A stretch of DNA of 64,000 bases from Agrypnia vestita (Eukaryota; Arthropoda; Insecta; Trichoptera; Phryganeidae). Shown here in pieces: positions 36,961 to 47,436 of the stretch. Under the pieces are notes generated by a model, which was given only the letters and a program-made list of their open reading frames with translations, was not told where the DNA came from and made no database searches. The DNA lies in the NCBI GenBank assembly GCA_016648135.1, contig JADDOH010023167.1:186001-250000 (forward strand), read 5' to 3'. The position numbers and the translations under genes are program-made. Position 1 is the stretch's first letter. Every line of letters begins with the position of its first letter.

Positions 36961-38721
36961 AAGTAATTATTAATGTCATTCCAGCCTAAATAATTAGTTT
37001 CTAATAACAAACTCATGCACTAGACTGGTTACTCTAATTTCTCGTGTTTTCTACATTTCCTTGTCTTTCCATCAAATTTTCCTTCAAAAAGCTTACTCCC
37101 CGGGACGCGGGAGTGCGAAGAGAAATTGGCCTGTAGAGTCCTAAAGAGTGAGAAAAAACAGACATCAGCAATAACGAGTTATTAATCAGACGAGATAATA
37201 GTGTTAATAGAAATTATTCACAACGGCAAATATTGCGAAGTAGATGACGAAGTATATAAACAAAGATCAGAGTGTGCTTTTGGGTGGAGTATGTTAATTA
37301 AATTGAGTGCGTGTAAAGGAGGAAATCCTTGCACCGGGCTGTGGGTGAAGGTGCGGCCGGGGAGAAAGACGTCGCCAGGTGCTCGCAACCCCTCCGGCCT
37401 CGAACTCTCGAACAACGAGCCATTCTTTAAACGATCTTTCTCTTAAACAAAAATCCTTAATCAACATAAGATTGTCGTGTCTCTGGCAATAAATCAATAA
37501 ATATAAAGTTCCCTCTCTCGCGAGAGAGTACTTACTCGAGAGAAATATTTTTTATGTCAAAGTATCGATTCTCGCATTTTGTTTGGTCACATTTAAAATG
37601 TCATGTTAATGTACATATATAAAAACCAGCCAATATGCTCGTAAGGAATAGTTGGGCATTGCGTTTTTTTTTATGTGCTGTGTATTTGAGAAATTATATT
37701 AAATTTAATTCGCAGCCCTTTTAAAATTGCTTTGACGGTGTGTATTGATATATTTTAGTTTCGTTTGATATTTTATTTGGCACTCTAAAGAACATTTAGT
37801 TTCATCGTACCTACTGTGTGTTTCTACCCCGTTACTTGCGTAATGGCTACCTTACAAATATAATACAGGATGAATGATTTTTTATACATTTAACGTTGAA
37901 TGAACTTTTATTTTTTAACATTCCGTTGGACTAAAATAAATAAGCGTAATTACTTAAACGTGTATCAGAAAATCGATGATGTATCATATTAATCAAAATA
38001 ATATTAACGTAGAATATGTTCAATGACTAGCGTCCCATGGAAATTTGATACGCGCTTGCATTTCATTTGAAGTTAAAATTTCTATTACATTAGATGTCAC
38101 AAGTATAATATTGTGTGCTTTTGTACAATTGCTTATAGGTAGGTATATAAGGTATGAAATTACATGTATGAAATAAGACCGATAAAACGTATATTATTTT
38201 ATTTTTGTACAAATTAAAATGTAAAATGTTCACAGGTGGTTGGGAGATATTGTGATGGGTAATTGGGAACAAGGCAAGCACTCACCTTTCTTCCTTCGAT
38301 TTTGCGTTTCTCCTCTTGCCTCTTCTATATCTCCAAACTTCTAGCGGCGAGGTGTTTCACGTTAATTTCAATGTAAAACACTCGCGTCAAGAATTAAATC
38401 TTTGATTCAATTTGCGGTAGTTCACAGCGGAAAATTATGCGGTCACTTTTCTATTCCGATATTTTTTCTATTGCGATTGCAGCTGTTTTTCCGTATTGTG
38501 GCGGCTTCGATTTTCAAAAGTGGAGCGGCTCTAGTACTTGCTTGGTTTCGGGAATGGGTAGGGACTGGGAGAGAGGGAATACCTTTTTCCTAGTTCACAA
38601 ATTAATTTATGGCGCTAACATGCCGCCCGGGATGAAGGCTTGCCTTCATTAACAAGTGATAGAAAGAAGAAAAAAAATAAAAAAAATAAATAAGAATAAT
38701 AATGAACTTAACATAGCGTAA

Positions 38722-38914
38722 TAGCGTAGCGTTTTAGCGTAGCGTTTTAGCGTAGCGTTTTAGCGTAGCGTTTTAGCGTAGCGTTTTAGCGTAGCGTTTT
38801 AGCGTAGCGTTTTAGCGTAGCGTTTTAGCGTAGCGTTTTAGCGTAGCGTTTTAGCGAAGCGTTTAAGCATAGCGTTTTAGCGTAGCGTTCTAGCGTAGCG
38901 TTTTAGCGTAGCGT
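38722..38914. repeat. 13-bp minisatellite, about 15 copies
   Basis: The unit TTTTAGCGTAGCG is repeated head to tail about 15 times with few substitutions (GCGAAGCG, AGCATAGCG near the right). It ends 50 bases from the truncated end of the BEL/Pao fragment and may have expanded from retrotransposon sequence or at the break. Confidence 0.95.
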
Positions 38915-38963
38915 AAGAAAGAAAATAAATAAAAAATATGGCGTTTAGCGAACTAAAGATAGG

Positions 38964-39660
38964 TTAAAAAATAACAAGATTTTTAACGCGTTTTCGAATC
39001 ATGTTGCGTGCGGAAAGGATCCAGAAGTTTTGTTTCGGCAAGGCTAATAATAGACTTGCTCCAGCGTGTAGATTTTTAGTATGATAATAATCAGCAATTA
39101 AGTGAACAATGTGGTCTTTTGCAGGCAAAACGATTGGATGCTTTTGTGTAGAACTAAGTTGTGATTGGTTAAGTCGACCACCAACACGAATGATTTTAAC
39201 ATCATCTAAGTATGCGTTCAACTTGCGTAAAGCTATAGAGTCTGTGTTCAGGGAATGATGGCGTTGTATGCATTTAATTATGAAATTCTCTGTTAGTTCT
39301 AAATCGTTTGCAGAAATAAAACCGCGTGTTTTCAAGATGTTTGAAAAGCGTAGGACATATACCGAAGCGCGTAAGAATTTTAGATAACTTGACATTCGTT
39401 GTGCCAATTTGTATATAGCGTTATCTTGCACGTCACTATTAGACGGCACAAGAAGTGACACGGTCTTTGATTCGGGGAGCTCCTCGTTTGAGCTTGTAGC
39501 AGCAACAGAGAATTGTATAGGCCACTCTTGCATAGGCCGGGTAAGCCATGAGGGACCGTGGTAATAAAAATTGTTATCAATTAGTTGACTTGGCATAACA
39601 GGTCGGGATATTATATCCGCAGGATTTTGAACACCTGGCACGTGGAACCAATGTTCAGCA
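38964..39660 (-). pseudogene. BEL/Pao retrotransposon polyprotein fragment
   Basis: The minus strand gives AEHWFHVPGVQNPADIISRP, typical of the end of the BEL/Pao RNase H region, then HGPSWL. An extended linker follows, then VGGRLNQSQLSSTQKHPIVL and HLIADYYHTKNLHAG, the start of the integrase zinc-binding domain (H-H half). The C-C half is lost at a stop at 38,964. Homology begins abruptly at AEHW, exactly where the P-like transposon's terminal repeat starts (39,661), so the upstream reverse transcriptase is absent here. The remaining frame is open for about 230 codons. Confidence 0.85.
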
Positions 39661-39685
39661 CTTAGAGTATATACAATCCATAGAG
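39661..39685 (+). repeat. Left terminal inverted repeat of P-like element
   Basis: 25 bases, a perfect reverse complement of 44,949-44,973. BEL/Pao homology on the minus strand stops at its outer edge, which supports this as the true element end. Confidence 0.85.
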
Positions 39686-39821
39686 GGATAACTAAACATT
39701 TTACCAAACCCGTACGCGTGGTAACATAAAGCTTACTCAGTTTTAACAATATAGTGACACATAAGACAAAAAGGGACAAAAAAGATCACCCGGTCGAGTA
39801 CGTCTTTAATTGCTTTGTAAG

Positions 39822-39862
39822 GGTTCTCTTTGCCCGAGTTTCAAAACTCGGGCAGAGAACGG
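39822..39862. repeat. Hairpin in P-like 5' leader
   Basis: GTTCTCTTTGCCCGAGTTT faces AAAACTCGGGCAGAGAAC, nearly perfect apart from two extra T. It lies between the terminal repeat and the start codon. P elements use internal sites bound by the THAP domain, so this may be a subterminal binding site; that is inference. Confidence 0.6.
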
Positions 39863-39938
39863 CAGAGCTGACAGATTTGTTATCCGTATTTTCGATAAAT
39901 TATTGTGTGTTTACGTGCAAATATTACAAAAAATTGAT

Positions 39939-40009
39939 ATGCCTTCTTGTGCAATGAAGGGGTGTTCCAATAGGACTGGAAACGGGAAGAAACATATCAG
40001 TTATCACAG
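39939..40009 (+). CDS. P-like transposase exon 1 (THAP zinc-finger start)
   Basis: The ATG at 39,939 opens MPSCAMKGCSNRTGNGKKHI. The two cysteines C4 and C9 are the first pair of the THAP C2CH zinc finger. The exon ends at 40,009 before GTATTT with two bases of an Arg codon, which joins in frame to exon 2. The start is chosen because THAP proteins begin Met-x-x-Cys. Upstream AUGs lie in the terminal leader. Confidence 0.8.
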
Positions 40010-40472
40010 GTATTTTATCCAAAATATGAAAATTTTACATATATACGTTTTATTTCATAATTTTAACAACAAACCAAGTGCAAACATTTACTTTTGTTTA
40101 AAAAATCCTAGAACGTTTATTTTTGATTGATTTTATTACACAAATAATTCGGAGAATGCTATTTTGAAGATGTTTTTGATGACTTAAATCAAAATATGTC
40201 TATGAATGTTTAACCAATACGAACTGTAAAATTATTTACTTAGATAGCCGACATTTTAAAATATATCCGTCTCTTTTTTTCTCCTTTAAAAATTCTGAAT
40301 TTTTAGGAGTAAGAATGAGAAGGCACTACATTGTATGGATCTAACTAAGCTCAATGTGGTATTTTTATGACAAAGCATATTGGACCGACAGGGCTGTGCT
40401 TAAAATTTTAGAATACAAATTATTTATTATTTATTATTTAAAGTATTCGGATTGGGATATCATTTTTTGTAG

Positions 40473-40674
40473 GTTCCCAAAAAATGAAGTAAAAAAAAGT
40501 GAATGGATCCATGCTGTGGGAAGGATTAATTGGAATCCCGGAAATCACAGTTGTGTTTGCTCAGATCACTTCTTGAATGTACATTTTGACAGAAGGAAAG
40601 AAAACAAATTAGTTCGAATAAAAAAATTTGCCGTTCCTACGAATTATTCAAGAGCAGAACTGGCTTTTGATAGA
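40473..40674 (+). CDS. P-like transposase exon 2 (rest of THAP domain)
   Basis: It follows a TTTTTTGTAG acceptor and reads FPKNEVKKSEWIHAVGRINW, then HSCVCSDHF and KKFAVPT. The invariant Trp, the C-x2-H pair and the AVPT box complete the THAP DNA-binding domain. It ends at 40,674 (AFDR) before a consensus GTAAGT donor in phase 0, the same phase as the array exons that follow. Length and spacing match a normal THAP of about 90 residues. Confidence 0.8.
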
Positions 40675-41035
40675 GTAAGTACCTATAGTGTTCATTCTTT
40701 ATTCGTTTTTCGTTACATAAAAAATTTCTTAAATCGCCAATTTATACGGTGTGCATTCTGAAACTCCTAGTATATGAAGTAGTATATTTTCATCCGGTAT
40801 AAATATACATTGCCTTATAAAATACATCTGAAAAAAAACGTAATTAATTGCAAAATGTTTTTATTTCTTTGTTATAAAGATATAAGAAATAAGAAAAACA
40901 TAAAAAAACTAAAAATTTTCGATTTATGGGTTATAATAGCATACGTAGGAGCCATCGATATTATGTTTTACCTAAAATCGTTAGGTATATTAATTTTTCA
41001 TAAACTTTAAATTTAATCGACATTATTACATTCAG

Positions 41036-42042
41036 TCTACAAATTCGACAGTAAACATGGGAGAGTTGCTAGAAGTGATCCCTTCATGTAATGAAGTCGT
41101 TGGCCATGTATGTATAGATAGTATGATTTACCTAAAATCGTTGTATTGAGTTTTTGAAAGCTTTAAATTTAATCGATATTATTACTTTCAGTCTACTAAT
41201 TCGACAGTAAACATGGGAGAGTTGCTAGAAGTGATCCCTTCATGTAATGAAGTCGTTAGCCATGTATGTATAAATAGTACGTTTTACCTAAAATCGTTGT
41301 ATTGAGTTTTTGAAAGCTTTAAATTTAATCGATATTATTACTTTCAGTCTACAAATTCGACAGTAAACATGGGAGAGTTGCTAGAAGTGATCCCTTCATG
41401 TAATGAAGTCGTTGGCCATGTATGTATAAATAGTACGTTTTACCTAAAATCGTTGTATTGAATTTTTTGAAAACTTTAAATTTAATCGATATTATTACTT
41501 TCAGTCTACAAATTCGACAGTAAACATGGGAGAGTTGCTTAAAGTGATCCCTTCATGTAATGCAGACGTTGGCCATGTATGTATTGATAGTATGTTTTAC
41601 CTAAAATCGTTGTATTAATTTTTTGAAAACTAAATTTAATCGATATTATTACTTTCAGTTTACAAATTCGACAGTAAACATGTGAGAGTTGCTAGAAGTG
41701 ATCCCTTCATGTAATGAAGTCGTTGGCCATGTATGTATAGATAGTACGTTTTACCTAAAATCGTTGTATTGATTTTTTGAAAACTTTAAATTTAATTGAT
41801 ATTATTACTTTCAGTCTACAAATTCGACAGTAAACATGGGAGAGTTGCTGGAAGTGATCCCTTCATGTAATGCAGTCGTTGGCCATGTAAGTATAGATAT
41901 TACATTTTACCTAAAATCGTTGTATGAATTTTTTGAAAACTTTAAATTTAATCGATATTATTACTTTCAGTCTACAAATTCGACAGTAAACATGGGAGAG
42001 TTGCTAGAAGTGATCCCTTCATGTAATGAAGTCGTTGGCCAT
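41036..42042 (+). CDS. Array of seven tandem 72-nt exons in P-like gene
   Basis: Seven exons of exactly 72 nt (24 codons, phase 0-0) lie at 41,036-41,107, 41,192-41,263, 41,348-41,419, 41,505-41,576, 41,659-41,730, 41,815-41,886 and 41,971-42,042. The period is 154-157 bases. Each follows a TATTACATTCAG or TATTACTTTCAG acceptor and precedes GTATGT (copies 1-5) or GTAAGT (copies 6-7). Each encodes a variant of STNSTVNMGELLEV...VVGH, an acidic linker between THAP and coiled coil that I do not recognise in other P proteins. Copy 5 has TGA at codon 9 (41,683-41,685). Copy 4 differs most (LLKV, ADV). Any number of copies could be spliced in without changing frame. Confidence 0.75.
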
Positions 42043-42172
42043 GTAAGTATAGATATTACGTTTTACCTAAAATAGTTTTTTTAGTTCTTTATTTAAGTGT
42101 AATATATGTTTCCGTTCACTTTTATGAATTATTTGAAATGCATAATATATAATGGATTTTGTTTAATTTCAG

Positions 42173-44472
42173 GTAGTGTTCAATACTCACAACAGTGTAA
42201 CAGCACCAGACGTCGATACTCCTAGAAAATTAGCTTTAAAAAAACAATTGTTTCAGAGAAATGAAAGTATTGTTAAATTGCAGAGAAAAGTTGCAACATT
42301 GCAACAGTCAAATCGTCGACAGTTGAAAAAAATTGCTAATTTAACAAATATTGTTCAGGAATTAAAAGAAATGGGCCATATTCAAAGTGAGGGTATTGAG
42401 ATATTATCCTCAATGGATGGGCCCAACAGGGATTTTTTGAAAAGACAAATATCTAAGACTCAGAAGCTCCCTTTAACGAGGAAATACTCCCCAGAGCTGA
42501 GGAAATTTGCTATTACCTTGCATTTTTATTCGCCTAGAGCGTATAACTATGTGAGGGAAACTTTCAACACTTGCTTGCCTCATACCAAAACATTATCGAA
42601 TTGGTACAAACAAGTTAACTGCGATCCCGGCTTCACTCAAGAGTCGTTTGATGCCCTCAAACTTAAAGTAAAGCACAGCGATCGTCCAATTCTTTGCTCA
42701 CTTGTAATGGATGAAATGAGTATCCGTAAGAAGTTAGAAAGGATTGGACAAGTGGAAATGGGATATGTTAATTTTGGTGCAAATTTGGAAGGAGATGAAA
42801 TACCCCTTGCTCGTGAGATACTTACCTTTATAGTTGTTTGTATTAACGGGTCATGGAAAATACCAGTTGGATATTTTCCTGTGGATGGCTTAACAGGGGA
42901 ACAAAAGAGTATTTTGGTTACTCAATGTCTCTCTTTGCTAAAAGGGTGTGGAATTCGTACAATATCTTTGACGTTCGATGGCGCAGCTCCAAACGTAAGT
43001 ATGGCAAAACAGTTGGGTTGTTCGTTTGAAGAGCATAATTTAAACCATATTTTCTCTTTGAAAATGAAATTGTTGTGGTTTTTTTTGACCCATGTCATAT
43101 GCTTAAATTAATTAGAAATACACTAGGGGATAAAAAATATTTTTTAGATAGCAATGGTGGTATCATTGATTGGAGGTTTATAGAGCAATTAAATATTTTA
43201 CAGGATAATTATGGACTTCATTTAGGTAACAAATTACGGAGAGAGCACATTGATTATGTGCGACAGAAAATGAAGGTTCGATTAGCGGCGCAGTTATTTA
43301 GCGATTCTGTAGCGGATGCCATAGAATTTTGTGCTAAAAATCTAAAGCTGCCACAATTTTCTAACAGTGAACCAACAATTTTTTTCATAAGATGTATAAA
43401 CAAACTTGTTGATATATTCAATTCCCGTAATATTTCGGCACCTGAATGGAAAAGGCCTGTATTCTCGGGGAATCATTTAAAGTTTTCTGCGTACCTGAGT
43501 AATGTTAGCGTATATTTATCTGATTTAAAATTACCAAATGGAGTAAAAGTTATTCAGTCTAATAAAAAAATGGGGTTTTTGGGTTTTCGAGTTTGCATAG
43601 AAAGTTTACAATTATTAGTTAAGACGTATTTAATGTCAGAGTCCCCAGTGTTAAAATATCTAAAGATGTACAAATTTAATCAAGATCATATCGAATTATT
43701 TTTCGGAGCTATACGCTCACATGGTGGTTATAATAACAACCCAACCGTTAGCCAATTTAAGTCCGCGTACAAGAAATTACTTATACGCGCAGAAATCAAA
43801 GATAATGTAAATGGAAACTGCATACCTTTAGATCAAATTAGTATATTAAACTGTAATTCAAATAATTCTGTCAACATTATAAACTGTTCCTCCTCCAAAT
43901 TAAAATTATTACGTGATGACGAATTGAGTTTCGAAAATACTTTGCCTTTCGACGATATTCCTGAATCAATATATATGTGCAGTCAGTATGTGGAGAGTTG
44001 TATAATTTGTGGTTTTGTTGTCAGGCATCTAAATAAAAAAATTAAATGTGAGAATTGTCTTTCTGCCCTTATTGGCTTTAAGACAACTTTGCGAAATTCA
44101 TTAATTGCACAAAAAGATAGAGGGGGGTTAGTATATCCATCAGATGATGTTATTTTAATTTGCACACATAGTGAACGCGTTTTTAGAGAAGCTCTTAACC
44201 GTAGTGGAGGAAAAAGAATGAATCCACACTTTTCATTAGAATATTTAGCCAACAGGGTCTTAAAAATATTCCTAACTGTAGATTGTTTTAATATATTACT
44301 TTCTCACATGCTAGACCAGTCACAGTTGGAGAACCATACTGTTCACCTAATTAAGGCAGTTGCTTCTAAATATTTAGATGTCAGGCTACACTTTCTGATC
44401 AAATCAGCGGCACAACCTACGGTCAGAGTGAGACAACATTTCAACAGATTAATTATCTTCCAAAATCAATAG
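42173..44472 (+). pseudogene. P-like transposase catalytic exon, one frameshift
   Basis: After a TTTAATTTCAG acceptor the exon opens in phase 0 (VVFNTHNS). A coiled coil follows (LALKKQLFQRNESIVKLQRK onward, about 55 residues), then the transposase core: LVMDEMSIRKKLE (first acidic residue), TFDGAAPNVSMAK (second), the conserved FFDPCHMLKLIRN, and HIELFFGAIRSHGG with the candidate catalytic Glu and NNNPTVSQFK. The C-terminal C..C region (ESCIICGFVV...CENCLSAL) is typical of P/THAP9 proteins. The frame changes once at about 43,048-43,062, consistent with loss of one base, so the copy is probably inactive unless corrected. The stop is TAG at 44,470-44,472. Confidence 0.85.
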
Positions 44473-44694
44473 CGTACTATATTAAAATTTTATATTTATT
44501 ATAAATTCCATTAATGTACTTCATCATATTGTTTTTTCAAACAATGTATTTTATGTGTATAAACAAACAATGTATATTATGTAAATAACGTAATTTTCTA
44601 AATATTTGTACAAATGCAGATAACTAAATGTTTATGTTTGATATGATATAAATAATCCTCGATTATAATAATAATTATTATTATTATTGCAGTT

Positions 44695-44760
44695 CCTTAT
44701 ATAATTATTGTTGTGGTGATATTTAAAATTGTAATAAAATAAATTAAAATAAATAAATTT
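44695..44760 (+). terminator. Likely polyadenylation region of P-like gene
   Basis: AATAAAATAAATTAAAATAAATAAAT lies about 260 bases after the transposase stop and before the right terminal repeat. It contains several overlapping AATAAA signals. Confidence 0.5.
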
Positions 44761-44948
44761 ACCCACATATAAAAGGCATTATCATTTATTGCTACTTTAT
44801 TGTAAGAGAATTCACAGAGAATCGTTCATTTGTGGTAGCCCTGTTTTAGCAACAAATTACAAACACGTGTTAAAAACGAATTGTCCAGTCTCACCGAATG
44901 ACCACGCCTCTTTTAACAAAATTCTTACAAGTTTCGAAATAATATGGT

Positions 44949-44973
44949 CTCTATGGATTGTATATACTCTAAG
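44949..44973 (-). repeat. Right terminal inverted repeat of P-like element
   Basis: Perfect 25-base reverse complement of 39,661-39,685. The flank changes to LINE-derived sequence about 15 bases further right. Confidence 0.85.
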
Positions 44974-44989
44974 GCTTTAAACATTTTTT

Positions 44990-45290
44990 AAATAACCGTA
45001 TTACGTATACCATTAACCAACTAACTAACACCGTTTCCCCGCAGGAGTAGGTAGAAAGGATAGAACGCCATATTATTGTATCTTGGCACACCACTGTTCC
45101 TTCGACTACATTCATACATCTTCTCATGCATGCTCTGCGGTTTTTGAGGCTTTTAACAGAGCCTTCGTCCAATTCTTGTAGTATCTGATCATGCCATGTC
45201 TTTCGCGGACTCTTCTCCTGTTGCCATCAACACTCGCCCCATATATTTTCTTAACCATCCTTTCCTCGCTCATACAACGTTTTATAATGA
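44990..45290 (-). pseudogene. LINE ORF2 C-terminal fragment
   Basis: The minus strand reads MSEERMVKKIYGASVDGNRR, RVRERHGMIRYYK, then with a frame change DEGSVKSLKNRRACMRRCMN. The E-R-M, R-R-R and W/R-rich C-terminal layout is typical of RTE-like insect non-LTR elements. Related copies lie at 7,085-7,330 and 48,905-49,330. The RT core is absent. Confidence 0.65.
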
Positions 45291-45837
45291 GGGCAGATCC
45301 ACCAACTTACCCAGGACCGCATAATTAGCAAAAGCTCCTATATCCTTAGCTCTTATATCATTCGCCGCCATTTTGGCATATTTTAATGCTAACGGCAACC
45401 GTGCAATCCAGCGTTGCAAAGCACAGTTGGAGCGCATAGCCAAAATTTTGCCCTCATTGTCCTATCAGTTCATTTTATTATTAAAAACAAATACTTAACA
45501 ACTCAGATATTTAAATACAGTAAGCATTAACACGATGTATAAGCATATACAAAGTATATCGTAACACAAGATAAAAATTCTAAGGATACACAGGATTACA
45601 CATGTAAGGAGTAAACAGACCGGGACATTTGAGCGTATAGGAAAAAGAAAACTCCATTTTGGTTCATACGTTCTACATGACCAAACCATCTCAGCACTCC
45701 TTTCTTTATTCAATCAGCCATACTAGAGCCATTCATTAACATGAAATAATTAGAATAATTCACTCGCCAACTCGTTTAATAAACTTTTCCTGTAAAAGGG
45801 AGAAGGCAAGATACAAGAGAAGGCAGAAAAATAATAT

Positions 45838-46255
45838 TTTTTTGTCTGTTCGTCCCTCCGTCCGTCCTTTTGTCCTGTCTGCTTTCTTAACTTCGTGTAA
45901 CTTTGTTAAAATTCACGGCTAAAAAACGAAATTAAACGGCCGAAGATAAGGCTTGAACCCCGGGCCAGCAAACCCGATGGCGGGAACGATGGCGATGTTG
46001 CTATCGCCGAGCCTGCATTACCCGTCAAAATACATAAAGGTAAAATACAAAATACACAAAGACGCGAACAATTTCACGTTTTGCCCGATCTCCAGGGTTT
46101 AGATAGTACATTTAACTGCCGGCAGGGGAAATATATAAAAAAACGTTTAAATATTTTGATAAAAGTCGGTATTCCTATTTCGTGGGTGTCGGCTATAAAT
46201 AGGTAAATACTTTTTCTTTAGGAAAGTAACGTCAACTTTGAGATCACAGCTAGTT
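45838..46255 (-). mobile_element. tRNA-derived SINE, longest copy
   Basis: It shares the CGTCCGTCC head, TAACTTCGTGTAAC, and the B box on the minus strand (CCCGGGGTTCAAG) with the 10.85, 48.47 and 57.41 kb copies. The body (CGATGTTGCTATCGCCGAGCC, GCATTACCCGTCAAAA) and the CACAGCTAGT end are present, with additional internal sequence (GTCGGCTATAAATAGGTAAATAC) also found in the 48.5-kb copy. Confidence 0.6.
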
Positions 46256-46536
46256 TCTGTCTAATCATTGTTGCCAATAGTGTCCCACGTGGTGTTCTAC
46301 CGCGATTCGCAGACGCCGACCGCAAGCCTCACATAAATCAGGTACCTCGCGGCTTTAACTGGTTCACTGCGAATAGGGTCAGGTATCCGCTCATAAAATA
46401 ACGCTGCACTTATTGTTGAGACAATGCATTATGCTGACCGAAGAGAATTAATTGTTTTCTCCGGTTGAGGGGATGCAATGTTCGTACGAGGAAGTGTGCA
46501 GATGTGTTCAAGATCCACAGGCATTGCAGGTCTTAA

Positions 46537-47208
46537 GGTACTGATACACTGATTAGCATGCTCAACACTAGCATGCTCTAGCAACTGTTTACACTTGCTC
46601 GTTATTAGCATGCTTATTTTAAGCATGCTCATGAATGAGTATGCTCAAAGCTAACAATCAAGCACACATGCTTATTACTTGTATGCTCTTGTCATAGAAT
46701 AGAGACGCTCTTGTTCACAATGGAAACTTTGCAAACTGAAACAGGAAATTCAATCAAAACAGTTCCCGAGTTTCCATCCGCACTTTTTTGATTTTAGTTT
46801 TTATAATTCTTGTCGTAAGATTTTGAATCATTCATGTCTTTTAATAAAGTTTCATAAACATTATTTCATGCTATATTATTTTTACATGGCGGTGACCGAG
46901 TATTCCACAGACATTCGTGATTCCTATAATGTGTCACGAAAAGTAATGTTTTGTCATCTCCCCAACGCGCCATATTTATTTCATCTGTCGCGGACTGAGA
47001 AGATCGCAAGGATAATCGATACTAGCCGCGAATAACATTAGCATGCTCACACATGTTCAAAAGATATCCCTTCCACCCGCAAATCAAATGAGCATGCTCA
47101 TTACTAGCAATGTGCGTACACACATGCTACTAAATATCTATGGCTCACGAAGCTCAACACTGCACATGCTCACGTGCCACTAATGAGCATGTGTATCAAT
47201 CAGTACCT
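46537..47208. mobile_element. Non-autonomous element with TTAA flanks and GAGCATGCT repeats
   Basis: The ends GGTACTGATACAC... and ...GTGTATCAATCAGTACCT are inverted repeats, each touching TTAA (46,533-46,536 and 47,209-47,212). About a dozen GAGCATGCT/AGCATGCTC words sit within 250 bases of the two ends, in both orientations, which looks like subterminal transposase-binding repeats. No coding part is seen. TTAA duplications point to piggyBac or Kolobok; the terminal GG favours neither firmly. Confidence 0.65.
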
Positions 47209-47436
47209 TTAAGGATTGCGCACATATTATTACTAGTAAGTAACCTTTTGACGAGCTGTTAATATCAGTTATATTTTTGGGCAATACATGTACCTTGTAC
47301 ACAGTGGCGTGCATAAACTTAGATCTTAAATGATGATCAAACAAAAATTTATGATTTCGTCGTGAATAAACGTATACATATACATTGTTCAAAAACTTAC
47401 TTTTAACAAACTTTCTTTACAAATTGCCATAAACTA

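Larger units (their letters stand above)
39661..44973 (+). mobile_element. P-element-like DNA transposon, 5.3 kb
   Basis: Perfect 25-bp inverted repeats (39,661-39,685 and 44,949-44,973; outer end CTTAGAGTATATAC) enclose one plus-strand transposase gene with THAP, coiled-coil and DDE-type catalytic regions. The left repeat abuts BEL/Pao coding sequence. The right flank is a LINE fragment rather than more BEL, and the flanking octamers (GTTCAGCA, GCTTTAAA) do not match. One side has therefore been rearranged, or the insertion is old. The gene has one frameshift and otherwise an open catalytic exon. Confidence 0.85.

Noticed and set aside
38713..38914. Possible CRISPR-like array
   Set aside because: The 13-bp units are contiguous without unique spacers, and the window is eukaryotic. 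It is a minisatellite.
41836..42075. Continuous 79-codon frame across array copies 6 and 7
   Set aside because: It runs through the intron between them; splice signals and the 72-nt period show that the coding units are the short exons.
44789..44980. Open frame sharing LWIVYTL with the BEL frame
   Set aside because: The shared sequence is the 25-bp terminal inverted repeat of the P-like element read in both places, not protein homology.
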